In this document: positions 8,826 through 16,884 of the stretch, in pieces
Numbering within the stretch: position 1 is the first letter of the stretch
How the letters are laid out: each line of letters begins with the position of its first letter
From: Bacteroidota bacterium
Lineage (GTDB): Bacteria; Bacteroidota; Bacteroidia; Bacteroidales; FEN-979
Assembly (NCBI GenBank): GCA_026391835.1
Contig: JAPLDF010000010.1
Span: forward strand, 1-62,507
DNA length: 62,507 nucleotides
Reading direction: 5' to 3'
Translations under genes and position numbers: made by a program
The notes under the pieces: generated by a model
Seen by the model: only the letters and a program-made list of their open reading frames with translations
What the model was told of the DNA's origin: nothing
Databases searched by the model: none

Positions 8826-9248
8826 GATTTTATCCCCGGTTGTGATGAAGAGGCAAAATTATCCCTGGCTTTTGCCACAATAGTTTAAGATTTCAGAAAT
8901 TAGGATGATATCGGATTTCAACGATTTTCATTTTATGCAAAGTAAAAGAAAAAGTACGCCATACTGTGACGTGGTGTTGCGTTTGATTGGTCCATCTGCC
9001 CACCATACGCCGATTTATATAAACCATTGCATCTGATAATACTGCATAACAACGGGTTATAACGAGCTGCATTGGATTGATAAAGTTATCAGTTTGCCCC
9101 CCCTTCGCCCTTGTATGCTGCATCAACGAATTCAGACATTACATCGCGGTTTCCGAAAAGCTGTTGCGCAGGTAAGGCAGAGCGTGAAAGGATGCATGCG
9201 GGGTGACATCCTTTTTCCCCCGGAAGTTGTCTCCGATATACCATGAAC

Positions 9249-9391
9249 GGACTTTAAAGGGACTATAGAGGGACTATAGAGGTAGAACAAACGTTCAGCC
9301 GATATTCTTTGGATATTCCGCCGATACAGGATCGATACAGGATTGATCTGTGTTTGATATAGCACGCATATAGCATGCATATGGAAAGCGC
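9249..9391. repeat. degenerate 11-bp tandem periodic array (13 units)
   Basis: Thirteen consecutive 11-base units can be laid out without a gap. The first three start GGAC at 9249, 9260 and 9271 (GGACTATAGAG twice in a row). Two intermediate units follow. Then units ending in GAT or CAT come every 11 bases from 9303 to 9380, including ACAGGATCGAT/ACAGGATTGAT and ATAGCACGCAT/ATAGCATGCAT. Sequence drifts along the array while the period holds exactly. An 11-base period is close to one helical turn and is not a multiple of three, so it is not a protein repeat. Confidence 0.7.
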
Positions 9392-9459
9392 GCAGGGGGG
9401 TACCCCTTTTTTCCCCTTGAAGGGCCCGTTCAGGGCTGAAGGCTGCTGCATGCCTCTTT

Positions 9460-9483
9460 CCACGGGTGGAACCCGTGGTTTTT
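9460..9483 (+). terminator. hairpin with T-run, terminator-like
   Basis: CCACGGGT and ACCCGTGG pair perfectly over 8 bases around a GGA loop, followed at once by TTTTTCC on the plus strand. This is the form of an intrinsic terminator for plus-strand transcription. No plus-strand gene precedes it, so it would end an RNA from the periodic-array region, or it is simply a repeat-derived hairpin. Confidence 0.45.
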
Positions 9484-9557
9484 CCTGACCTCTGACGCTT
9501 CTCTATTTTAGTGTGGTTCACCGCGAAGTACGAAGTACAACGTACTAAGACAGATGC

Positions 9558-10112
9558 TTATTTTGGCCGCCAATACGGATCAAACTCCTTCACCTGCCCG
9601 CCAATATTCCCGATGTCATAAGAAACCGCATCGTCCCCGTGCCTCTTGCTTTTATGATTGTCAATGATCAGGCAAAAGGCGATGATCAGTTCATGGTTGC
9701 AGTCATTGTCGGCGGTGATGGCGTAGTTGTCGCCTTCGAACCAGCTGACGGCTTCTTTTTCCCACCAGGCAACCTGGGTATTGTTCCGGTAAACCGAAAA
9801 TTTTCTTCCCCGATGGCCATACAGATGATAAATGTCGGGACTGCAATGACACTGATAGTGCATGTCCCACCATGAATCCGCCCTGAATTCAACGGTACTG
9901 TTGTCGTGAAGCCGGATCGTATATTTCGGTTTCCAGAAAAACCATTGCTTGCTGATCGTGACCCTGGCCCCGGAGTCATCGTTCCTGAACAGGTTGATGA
10001 CCGACAGCAGCCTGAACAGTTCATTGGATGCCCTGTATGCCGGTTGGCCATCTATGAAGATTTGATATTTATCACCAATGGCAATTTTCTTCTGGTTAAT
10101 ATCTATGCGCAT
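9558..10112 (-). CDS. LURP-one/tubby-like domain protein
   Basis: A 184-aa soluble protein without signal peptide. It has the alternating beta-strand pattern of the LURP-one-related (tubby C-terminal-like) fold: KYQIFIDGQPAYRASNE near 15-31, a Trp-rich middle (ISKQWFFWKPKYTIRL), a later KFSVYRNNTQVAWWEK block (about 103-118), and a hydrophobic final helix around LIIAFCLIID. In that fold the central helix is buried in a 12-stranded barrel. Bacterial members have no established function; scramblase-like lipid binding has been proposed for relatives. The gene is last in the minus-strand cluster, 36 bases after the 677-aa gene, so co-transcription is likely. Confidence 0.55.
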   Translation of the reverse strand: MRIDINQKKIAIGDKYQIFIDGQPAYRASNELFRLLSVINLFRNDDSGARVTISKQWFFWKPKYTIRLHDNSTVEFRADSWWDMHYQCHCSPDIYHLYGHRGRKFSVYRNNTQVAWWEKEAVSWFEGDNYAITADNDCNHELIIAFCLIIDNHKSKRHGDDAVSYDIGNIGGQVKEFDPYWRPK

Positions 10113-10148
10113 TTGTACACAGTTTTTTTACAAAGATATGCGGATAAG

Positions 10149-12182
10149 TTACTTTTTCGACTTCGTATAGAAATTGAAAACCGGGATGTCAACGACCAGC
10201 GCAGCACTGAAGCGCCAGTAAACATTGTCCTGGTAGCTGTTGATATAGGTGCCGGGATTCTTCTTGTCCTCCACATATACGCTTCTCAGGTTGGGGCCAA
10301 CCTGTGCGCCGAGGTTGAACGACAGCGGACATTTCGGAAGCCCGATGGAGAGGAACAGGCCGGGAGAAAAAATATCCTGCAGCTTGATCGTCGGAACCTG
10401 CGCGACCGAGTCGCTGTTCTGAAACCTGAAGGAGGCAACGGCGCCGATGTCGACCAGGGAGATAAAGGCCGAATAGGACCAGTGATGCACCCCGGTGCTG
10501 ATCGCAACGCCGATCGGCGCAGCCACGCCATAGTTGTTGATCATATGTTTGTCGTTAACGCCCACAATCATCTCGTGTGCCACAAACAACCCGGTATATG
10601 CATTCAGGGAGACATTAAAAGGCGTTTCCCGCTTGATCCGCGAACTTCCTGAAGGAAGGGCGGCCGTTTCAATGGCTTTTTCAACTTCATCGGCATTCTG
10701 CGCCTGGACCACAGATGCCATGAATGAACCAAATTTAAGCAGGCTGTTTTTGAAGTCATCGGTTTTCCCGTTGAGCAATTTCCTGTCCTCCAGGAGGGAT
10801 GCTGCGGCTTTTTGCTCTTCCGGGGTTTTGGTTTTGTCGGAAATGATGCTTTCAAGTTTGCCGTTATCGCCGCCAAATGCGGTGTTATACAGCGTATAAA
10901 CATTGATAACGGCCGAACTGTAATTCTTCCGGTTGATGTCGAGGGCGATGTTGCCGCCCGTCCGCCCGATGATCATGTACCTGTTGAAATCCTTCGGGGG
11001 CTTCAGTGCAGCCAGGCCCGGCAGCTGGTAAGCCTCGGCGGCATACCCGATGAGGTCGAGGGATGCATTGTAAAAATTAAAGTAGTCGGTAAAGGTTAAT
11101 TTGTCCTGTTCCCTGCCTGACAGGTTTTTAATGTTCGCGGAAACCACAGCTGCTTTTGCAACGAATCCGGTAAGATAGGTGTCAAAATCATGGATGGCTG
11201 CAATGCTTTTCCCGAATTTCTCCTGTATGGTGGTATTGTCGTCCAGCCTGATACCGCTGACTTCCTGGTAGACCAATCCAAGATAGAGCCGGAGCGTGAG
11301 ATCGTCTTTCATAACCATCTGCAGGGAGTCGGCCGGAATCCAGTACTGGCTGGTTCCCCTCGAACGTACGGATTCGGAAAAAACCTGCAGCACTTTAACC
11401 GCCGCTTTTACATTGTTCGGCTGGCTTGCCAGGAGCTTGCCGGGATCGTACCCTGCGATGATCTGGCCGGGATGAACCTTGTTCAACAGCCCGTTCCCGA
11501 TATAGACGGAAGAAAGGCAGGCATCTTTCAGCTCGCCATGTTTGTTGAAAAACGGGGTATAGTCACTGTTGTTGATTACATCCGGCAAACTGGTCAGCAA
11601 TCCGGTCAAATCTTTTTCGAATGCTTCCCGCAGGGAATTCATATAGGCCTGGTAGTTGTATACCTCATCTCCAATGGCCTGCAGTGTCGCATACGTCTGC
11701 GGAAACAGGATCATGGCATCCTTATGCTTCTCCAGGAAGGTTTTCAGGCGGTCAAAGAAGGCAACGTTCATCTCTTCCCTGGTCCGCTTAACCAGGAATT
11801 TCGCAAACTCATCGGCAATGCTGGTGACATCGAGGTTGCCAACATCGGCAAGAATCGATTTTGCAGATATATTGGTCACACCCAATGGTACGGCGACATT
11901 CAGGTAAGGGGCAATAAATGGATTGTAATTGTTGTTGCCCGGGTTATTGGTGGTGATGGCACTGATGACGTTGTGGTAATCGGTGTTGTCGGGAAGGTCG
12001 TGGCAATACTTTAAAAGCACCTCCGACACCGCTACCAGTGAAGCCCTGTCATTTTTAAAAACGGGAGGGGAGGCCTGCCTGTCAATAAAGGATGCCAGCC
12101 TGGCGGCATCGTAATAAGCTATCTGCCCAAAGGAGAAGCTGGCAAACAGGCACACCAGGCCGGATAAGATCAGTTTTTTCAT
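10149..12182 (-). CDS. secreted protein with helical body and probable beta-barrel C-terminus
   Basis: A 677-aa protein with a signal peptide (residues 1-19, ending SFSFG). Residues about 20-510 are mainly helical and soluble, with no motif I recognise. Residues about 520-677 alternate hydrophobic and polar residues in short strands: FNVSLNAYTGLF, then SYSAFISLVDIGAVASF, then GLFLSIGLPKCPLSFNLG, then WRFSAALVVDIPVF. That is the pattern of an outer-membrane barrel or barrel-like sheet. It starts 4 bases after the subtilase gene stop. This suggests an outer-membrane component working with the protease and membrane protein encoded upstream. The family is not recognised. Confidence 0.75.
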   Translation of the reverse strand: MKKLILSGLVCLFASFSFGQIAYYDAARLASFIDRQASPPVFKNDRASLVAVSEVLLKYCHDLPDNTDYHNVISAITTNNPGNNNYNPFIAPYLNVAVPLGVTNISAKSILADVGNLDVTSIADEFAKFLVKRTREEMNVAFFDRLKTFLEKHKDAMILFPQTYATLQAIGDEVYNYQAYMNSLREAFEKDLTGLLTSLPDVINNSDYTPFFNKHGELKDACLSSVYIGNGLLNKVHPGQIIAGYDPGKLLASQPNNVKAAVKVLQVFSESVRSRGTSQYWIPADSLQMVMKDDLTLRLYLGLVYQEVSGIRLDDNTTIQEKFGKSIAAIHDFDTYLTGFVAKAAVVSANIKNLSGREQDKLTFTDYFNFYNASLDLIGYAAEAYQLPGLAALKPPKDFNRYMIIGRTGGNIALDINRKNYSSAVINVYTLYNTAFGGDNGKLESIISDKTKTPEEQKAAASLLEDRKLLNGKTDDFKNSLLKFGSFMASVVQAQNADEVEKAIETAALPSGSSRIKRETPFNVSLNAYTGLFVAHEMIVGVNDKHMINNYGVAAPIGVAISTGVHHWSYSAFISLVDIGAVASFRFQNSDSVAQVPTIKLQDIFSPGLFLSIGLPKCPLSFNLGAQVGPNLRSVYVEDKKNPGTYINSYQDNVYWRFSAALVVDIPVFNFYTKSKK

Positions 12183-12186
12183 TTAC

Positions 12187-13308
12187 TCAGGATTTTTTGT
12201 TGATTAAACTCAGCGCTGCCGGCGGATCAAGGATTCCCCAGCCAAAATCGACGGTGTTGTAGTTTCCCGCGACGTTGATGTCGGCGCTTCGTTTCAGGAT
12301 ATCATATAACTCCATGTTGGTCAGCGAAATGTTCTTGTTTTTTGCAACGGCCTTCAATATGGCGACCACACCGGCAGCGAATGGTGCTGAGAAGCTTGTT
12401 CCGCTTATCCGTTCACCTGTATCGAATACCGATTTCAGATTCTCACCCGGGGCCATCAGGTCCAGGAAATTGCTTTTTGCCGAATTTATACTTCTTCTTC
12501 TCGTCCTGTCGATTCCGCCAATGGAAAGCGATTCAGGGAAAGATGCCGGGTAACTGTCAACAGGAAAATTCAATGCGCCGCTGTCGCCTGCGGAAGCCAC
12601 AACAGCAATATCTTTTTGATAAGCCTCTTTAATTTTGGCGTAAATATCGGCAAAATATTGATCATCCTTCCCTATGCTGAAACTTAACGAGATTACATCG
12701 GCCCGAAGTTCGATTGCTTTTTCCAGCCCGTTGAGAATGGCAGCCGGGAGCCTTTCTCCCTTCTCGTTGGTTATTTTAATAACGAGCAGGGTGATTTCGG
12801 GGGCAACACCGAAGAGTACATTCCCCTGCGCACACAGGATGCCTGCACAATTTGTCCCGTGTCCGTCGGCATCATCCAGGCAATCGGTGGCGTTCGCGGA
12901 ATCATTCACCGCGTTATAGTAAACGATGCCCTGCTTGTTTTTAAAATCAGGCAGGTTGTAATTCAACCCCGAATCAAGCACAACCACCCGGATGTCATTG
13001 CCTTTTGATGATTTCCAGAGTTCTTCAATCCTGAAATCAATAAATCCCCAGTCTTTTGAGTCTGTATGAGATATCAGCGGGAGTCTTTCGGCAGGGCTGC
13101 TTACCTCGGTAAGCCCTCCTCCCCAGTAATAGTAGCCGTCCCGGTCTTTAATCCACTTGCCAAGTGCATTGGCAAGTTCCGGCACTTCAGTTCCTTCAAA
13201 GGTGAACCCGCTGTCGACCACGCCGGCAATATTCGATTTATCAGTGAGGCTGGAGGCCGGGAACTTCCTTTTGTTCAGGTGGGCTAGGTTAACCATATAT
13301 TTTGCCAT
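12187..13308 (-). CDS. subtilisin-like serine protease (S8)
   Basis: A 373-aa protein with a complete S8 triad: D112 in VVVLDSGLN, H150 in DGHGTNCAGIL, and S305 in GTSFSAPFAAG. The oxyanion-hole position, usually Asn in an AGN motif, is Asp here (D242 in ASAGDSG), as is known for proprotein convertase 2. There is no signal peptide, so the enzyme is cytoplasmic or exported by another route. The first 90 residues are not a classical inhibitor propeptide and include KWIKDRDGYYYWGGG (51-65), a Trp/Tyr/Gly motif. The gene sits 3 bases downstream of the membrane-protein gene and 4 bases upstream of the 677-aa gene, so the three are one operon. Confidence 0.92.
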   Translation of the reverse strand: MAKYMVNLAHLNKRKFPASSLTDKSNIAGVVDSGFTFEGTEVPELANALGKWIKDRDGYYYWGGGLTEVSSPAERLPLISHTDSKDWGFIDFRIEELWKSSKGNDIRVVVLDSGLNYNLPDFKNKQGIVYYNAVNDSANATDCLDDADGHGTNCAGILCAQGNVLFGVAPEITLLVIKITNEKGERLPAAILNGLEKAIELRADVISLSFSIGKDDQYFADIYAKIKEAYQKDIAVVASAGDSGALNFPVDSYPASFPESLSIGGIDRTRRRSINSAKSNFLDLMAPGENLKSVFDTGERISGTSFSAPFAAGVVAILKAVAKNKNISLTNMELYDILKRSADINVAGNYNTVDFGWGILDPPAALSLINKKS

Positions 13309-13311
13309 GAC

Positions 13312-14760
13312 TTAACCTGCAGCCTCCTCGCCGGGTTTTTGGGTGTTTACCGTCACACTTACCGGCGCCGAGGCAGGTGCGGGGGTTGAGGGCGTGGGGG
13401 CTGTGGTTCCACCCGTTTCTTTCTTGCCGGCATTCCGCATATTGACCAGCTTGTTCAGCAAATCAAACCAGAAGGGCGCCCCCAGGGAGATGGCAAATGC
13501 GAAAATCAGGAATCCAAGGAACTTCTTCCCGCGCGCAGATTCCCTGATGACATAGCCGACCTTGTATTTTATCCAGTGCTCGTCATACAAACGGTCCAGG
13601 ATCTTTTGCGCACATTTGATACTGTCGGATTTTGATAACCTGGGAATAACCGGGCAGCAGGAATCCAGTTTCCCGTTTTCAATCAATACGGCTTTCCCGT
13701 TTTTTTGCTTTCCGTAATCTCCCCAGCCAATTGCCAGGATTTCATTTGTTGACGCTATCTCGCCCCGGAGCAGGTTTCGTACTGAATCAAATTTAGCCTG
13801 GTATTGCTTAAAGATGGAGTCGTTATGGGAATTGGCTGCTGATGCAGTATCGGGGACCAATGTACCGTTCTTCGTCTCTACTTTTTTTACCCGGGGATCG
13901 TCCTTGTATTTATCCACAGCCTGGATTGACAGCTGAACCAGCTTGTCCCTGGCGTCTTTGTCTTTTGACAGCGTGCCGGCAATCCGGATGATGTCGACAT
14001 TGAAGATGACCGCCAGGATTATCCCGATGAAAAATGTAATGATTGCGGCCTGCCGCTTATACCAGCCCCCCACCCGGACCATGGAATCGTCGTACCAGTT
14101 TTCGATTTTCCCGGTAAAAGTTTCGAGGTTATAACAGCTGTCACGCAGGTGCATCTGGAGTATCTGCAGGGTTTCAAGGTCGATTTCCGGTTTTTTGGCT
14201 GGAATAATCCCTGTTGCATAAATGGTATCGTAATAGTTAAACAGTTCCATCAGTTTGGCAACATCTGAACTGCTCATGAGATCCTGCCTGATTGTGGCCA
14301 GTTTACTTATATTGTCCGGGTTTTTGAATTTGGACAGGGCAATGTCATCGACTTTTGCGTTAAATACATTTTTCAACTGGTCGATTAAGACGGCCGAGAA
14401 GTTTTTCGTCGGTATGTACGACGGTTTTGAAAAGATCCTCCCCGAACCATAATTTTTTATGATGGGGTGGTCAAAAAACTTGTGCCCGATGCTGTTGGTG
14501 TCAGTTTTTATAAAACTCTTTCCAAGGAGCATCCTGACAATTTCATCCAGGGTCCGGAGAAACCCTTTAACAATGCTTGCCCACCGGCCGTCCTTTGAAG
14601 TATCGGACAGCATGCCGACAACAATGGCGTTTTTCAGCATCCTGGCCCGCAGGCTAAAAAGCGATGCAATACTCTCGTTTATGGATGTGGCCAGTAAACT
14701 GTACAACAGGAAGATGAATACCAGGCCGATGGTAACATCCAGCAAGGGTGAATTGAACAT
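13312..14760 (-). CDS. membrane protein of unknown function
   Basis: A 482-aa protein with three predicted membrane helices: an N-terminal one (about 8-35, IGLVFIFLLYSLLATSINES), a central one (about 240-262, ITFFIGIILAVIFN) and a late one (about 415-437, FLIFAFAISLGAPFWF). The opening DVTIGLVFIFLLYSLL...INE is a pattern I associate with a widespread uncharacterised bacterial family. Residues about 445-482 form a Pro/Thr/Ala-rich tail. Between helices two and three lies a polar domain of about 150 residues, probably periplasmic. It is the first of three tightly packed genes with the subtilase and the 677-aa protein. It could anchor or be a substrate of the protease; that is inference. Confidence 0.75.
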   Translation of the reverse strand: MFNSPLLDVTIGLVFIFLLYSLLATSINESIASLFSLRARMLKNAIVVGMLSDTSKDGRWASIVKGFLRTLDEIVRMLLGKSFIKTDTNSIGHKFFDHPIIKNYGSGRIFSKPSYIPTKNFSAVLIDQLKNVFNAKVDDIALSKFKNPDNISKLATIRQDLMSSSDVAKLMELFNYYDTIYATGIIPAKKPEIDLETLQILQMHLRDSCYNLETFTGKIENWYDDSMVRVGGWYKRQAAIITFFIGIILAVIFNVDIIRIAGTLSKDKDARDKLVQLSIQAVDKYKDDPRVKKVETKNGTLVPDTASAANSHNDSIFKQYQAKFDSVRNLLRGEIASTNEILAIGWGDYGKQKNGKAVLIENGKLDSCCPVIPRLSKSDSIKCAQKILDRLYDEHWIKYKVGYVIRESARGKKFLGFLIFAFAISLGAPFWFDLLNKLVNMRNAGKKETGGTTAPTPSTPAPASAPVSVTVNTQKPGEEAAG

Positions 14761-14857
14761 GGTCCGACGATTCTTTTAGCCTACTCTTTATACCGGATTT
14801 TCGGCAACTCCGTATCTAAGATGCGTAAAGGCCAGGTTTTTCCAAACACCACGATAT

Positions 14858-14924
14858 ACCGCGAAGACGCTAAGACGCAAAACGTAGAGAATTTTAATTA
14901 TTTGCGTCTTTGCGTCTTTGCGGT
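14858..14924. repeat. long imperfect hairpin, repeat family A
   Basis: Arms 14858-14881 and 14901-14924 pair at 22 of 24 positions around a 19-base AT-rich loop. Each arm is itself built of ACGC(A/T)AAG-type units (GCGAAGACGCTAAGACGC). The same hairpin family recurs at 59696-59774. It lies between the TIGR02594 gene and the membrane-protein gene. Such palindromic units are typical of dispersed REP-like elements in Bacteroidota. Confidence 0.8.
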
Positions 14925-14963
14925 GAGTATGGGTTTTCAGACCAATGAAAAAGCCTTCCCGGG

Positions 14964-15512
14964 TCAGAATTCCTTTCCAGAAAGCTCCCCTGATTCAGGA
15001 AGTATGATCTGTCTTACATTCGCCGGTTGCACATTGTAAGGCGTGCGCCGGGCAATATAAAGCTGGCTCTTGTCTTTTCGTACAATGCAAACCCTGTCGG
15101 ACTGGTTGCCTCCCAGGATATGGTAGCATTTTGAGTCCTCGCCCACATACATGGCCACATGGCCGGCTTTTTTTCCGTCGGCTGTTGTACGGGTGAAAAC
15201 GAGGATGTCGCCAAGCATCGGTGTTTCAGTGTGGGTGCCGAATGTTCCCCAGTTCAAGGCCCACAGGGGGTCTTTGACAACCTCTTTGCCGGCTCTTTTG
15301 GCAATGACGGCGATGAACAGTCCGCACCACGGAATTTCATCCGACTTGTACACTGATGCAACATTGGCGCCGATTTCAGCCGCCCACGAGATGATCACAG
15401 GATTGTTGGCAGTGCCCGGTGATTCGATCACGTCAATCAGTTTTAATGCTTCAACCAGCATTTTGGGTCCTCCTTCGGCTGCAAGCCATTGATATTCTTT
15501 CTTTAGTGGCAT
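14964..15512 (-). CDS. TIGR02594-type NlpC/P60-like peptidase
   Basis: A 182-aa protein matching the TIGR02594 family: a helical start, then the catalytic block EIPWCGLFIAVIAKRAG with Cys near residue 63, a LGDILVFTR strand, GHVAMYVGED with the catalytic His near 117, and ILGGNQSDRVCIV near 132. Members are papain-like, CHAP/NlpC-type enzymes thought to cut peptidoglycan peptides, and occur in phages and bacterial accessory clusters. No signal peptide is seen. It lies upstream of, and on the same strand as, the membrane protein/subtilase/barrel cluster, separated by 203 bases with a hairpin. It has its own good promoter (15580-15610). Confidence 0.82.
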   Translation of the reverse strand: MPLKKEYQWLAAEGGPKMLVEALKLIDVIESPGTANNPVIISWAAEIGANVASVYKSDEIPWCGLFIAVIAKRAGKEVVKDPLWALNWGTFGTHTETPMLGDILVFTRTTADGKKAGHVAMYVGEDSKCYHILGGNQSDRVCIVRKDKSQLYIARRTPYNVQPANVRQIILPESGELSGKEF

Positions 15513-15579
15513 ATAATCATGTTTTAGGTTAAAATTTTGAAATTGATTGAGTTATTGCAATTCAGTCTAAATACTAGGA

Positions 15580-15610
15580 CAAAGATAATGTTAAAAAAGA
15601 AAAAGTCAAG
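15580..15610 (-). promoter_or_regulatory. Bacteroidota-type promoter of the 15512-to-9558 cluster
   Basis: Read on the minus strand, CTTG (-33 element, consensus TTTG) is followed by a 19-base spacer and TATCTTTG (-7 element, consensus TAnnTTTG). The start codon lies about 68 bases downstream at 15512. Confidence 0.5.
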
Positions 15611-15918
15611 ACCATGACATGAATATATTTTTTTCGATAAAAGCTATAGCCATAAACATTTTCAGGGTTCACCCGGAAAAATAGAATCGCGTTTTCACTA
15701 GTTAAACAGCAGCCTATCATCTTCATATACAAGCTGGCTGGCTGTTCGGTTGAATCTGCCGGTTGACCGGGATTCGATTTGAACATTTTGAGACCGTTAA
15801 AATTTCATAGTTTACAGGGTTCAAATCTGATAAAAACGATTTACCTTGTTTGTAAACTGCTGAACATGATCACTCCCCGGCTCTCCTTGAAGGCTACTCT
15901 TTATACACATCTTTTTTA

Positions 15919-16102
15919 TTACACAGAGTCACGGAGAAGTCATAGAGAACCACAGAGTTTTTTTCTGTAAGCATTTTTTGTGAACCGAAAATATGACTTA
16001 ACCGTCATCGAAAAGTTGGCAGATTTCACAACCATCCTGATAACATTCCCTGTCTGTTTTTCTCTGTGTTTCTCTTTGACTTCTCCGTTGTCCTCTGTGT
16101 AA
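15919..16102. repeat. long inverted repeat, family B
   Basis: The arm 15919-15957 (starting TTACACAGAG, ending CCACAGAG) is the imperfect reverse complement of 16062-16102. Together they enclose a 104-base centre. Arms are built around ACACAGAG, GGAGAAGTCA and AGAGAA blocks. No open frame spans it, so it is probably a non-autonomous dispersed hairpin. A loosely similar single arm (CCTTTGTG units) lies near 54505-54540. Confidence 0.75.
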
Positions 16103-16247
16103 CTATTTGTTAAGCATGCTTTTATTGAATCTCTTATTAATATCAAACAAATAATATGGAATAAATGAAAGACTGATGCCATTAAGCCCGTAAAAAGATG
16201 TGCATAAAGAATAGACTCCAGAGGGATGGGGCATTATGAAAAAGGAA

Positions 16248-16279
16248 TTTGATAAAAATTAAACAATCTCTTAATTTTG
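16248..16279 (+). promoter_or_regulatory. Bacteroidota-type promoter for the HD gene
   Basis: A perfect TTTG (16248-16251), a 20-base spacer and a perfect TAATTTTG (16272-16279) match the TTTG/TAnnTTTG consensus. The start codon follows at 16320. Confidence 0.6.
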
Positions 16280-16319
16280 CGGTTGTATTCATTGGATTCA
16301 CCAGACAAACCGTATCATC

Positions 16320-16880
16320 ATGAAACTTGACCGTTCCGCTGCATTGAGCCTGCTTCAGAAGTATGTAAAAAACGAGAAGATGATCTTTCACTGCCTGGCC
16401 TCGGAGGCGGTTATGCGGGGTCTGGCCGTCAGACTGGGTCGCGATGAGGAAGCCTGGGGATTGGCCGGTCTGCTGCATGACCTTGACGTGGAGATCACCA
16501 ACGCCGAACCAACCGTGCATGGCACCCAAACCGAAATGTTGCTGAAGGATTATGAGATAGATCCCGAAATTCACGATGCCATCCGGATGCACAATGAGTG
16601 TTCGTCCGGAAAAGAGCGAACCACCGAATTCCAGCACGCCCTTGCGGCAGGGGAGACCATAACCGGGCTGATTTTTGCCACTACCTATGTTTACCCTGAG
16701 AAGAAGCTGGCTGTGGTCAAACCAAAATCTGTTGTTAAAAGAATGAAGGAGAAAATGTTCGCAGCCTCTGTCAAACGCGAGAACATCCTGGAGTGTGAAA
16801 AAATCGGCATCCCGATCGATGAGTTTGCCGCTATTGCCATTGAAGCGATGCTGCCTGTTGCCGGGCAGATTGGGCTGTAG
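16320..16880 (+). CDS. HD-domain metal-dependent phosphohydrolase
   Basis: A 186-aa cytoplasmic protein of the HDIG type. Metal-binding candidates are H24 (IFHCLASE), the H53-D54 pair (LLHDLDVE), H85 and H91 (EIHDAIRMHN), and a late acidic site in AAGETITGLI (about E112) where most relatives have Asp. The length suits small HDIG proteins, which often act on nucleotides or short oligonucleotides; the substrate here is unknown. The gene has a strong promoter immediately upstream and is followed by an octamer-repeat hairpin. It is a single-gene unit, convergent with the M28 peptidase. Confidence 0.85.
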   Translation: MKLDRSAALSLLQKYVKNEKMIFHCLASEAVMRGLAVRLGRDEEAWGLAGLLHDLDVEITNAEPTVHGTQTEMLLKDYEIDPEIHDAIRMHNECSSGKERTTEFQHALAAGETITGLIFATTYVYPEKKLAVVKPKSVVKRMKEKMFAASVKRENILECEKIGIPIDEFAAIAIEAMLPVAGQIGL

Positions 16881-16884
16881 AAAA

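Larger units (their letters stand above)
8826..9557. other. gene-free stretch with periodic array and hairpins
   Basis: Open frames here (for example 8893-9126 and 9132-9521, both minus) have low-complexity, non-protein-like translations, and I do not accept them. The stretch contains a hairpin-like pair around AGGATG/CATCCT (about 9187-9213), the 11-bp periodic array (9249-9391), a G/C-rich block, and a hairpin with a T-run (9460-9483). It may encode a structured RNA on the plus strand; that is a guess. Confidence 0.5.
15513..16319. other. divergent intergenic stretch with a long inverted repeat
   Basis: Between the minus-strand peptidase gene and the plus-strand HD-domain gene. It contains the promoter for the minus cluster (15580-15610), a long hairpin (15919-16102) and the promoter of the HD gene (16248-16279). 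I see no coding region; the long minus frame at 16182-16958 is an artefact of the tandem octamers. Confidence 0.55.

Noticed and set aside
9040-9080. Integron attC-like motif (AACAACGGGTTATAAC)
   Set aside because: No paired complementary boxes or integrase; a short chance palindrome is sufficient.
8893-9521. Two minus-strand open frames of 77 and 129 codons
   Set aside because: Composition is not protein-like, and the second spans the 11-bp array, whose period is not a multiple of three.
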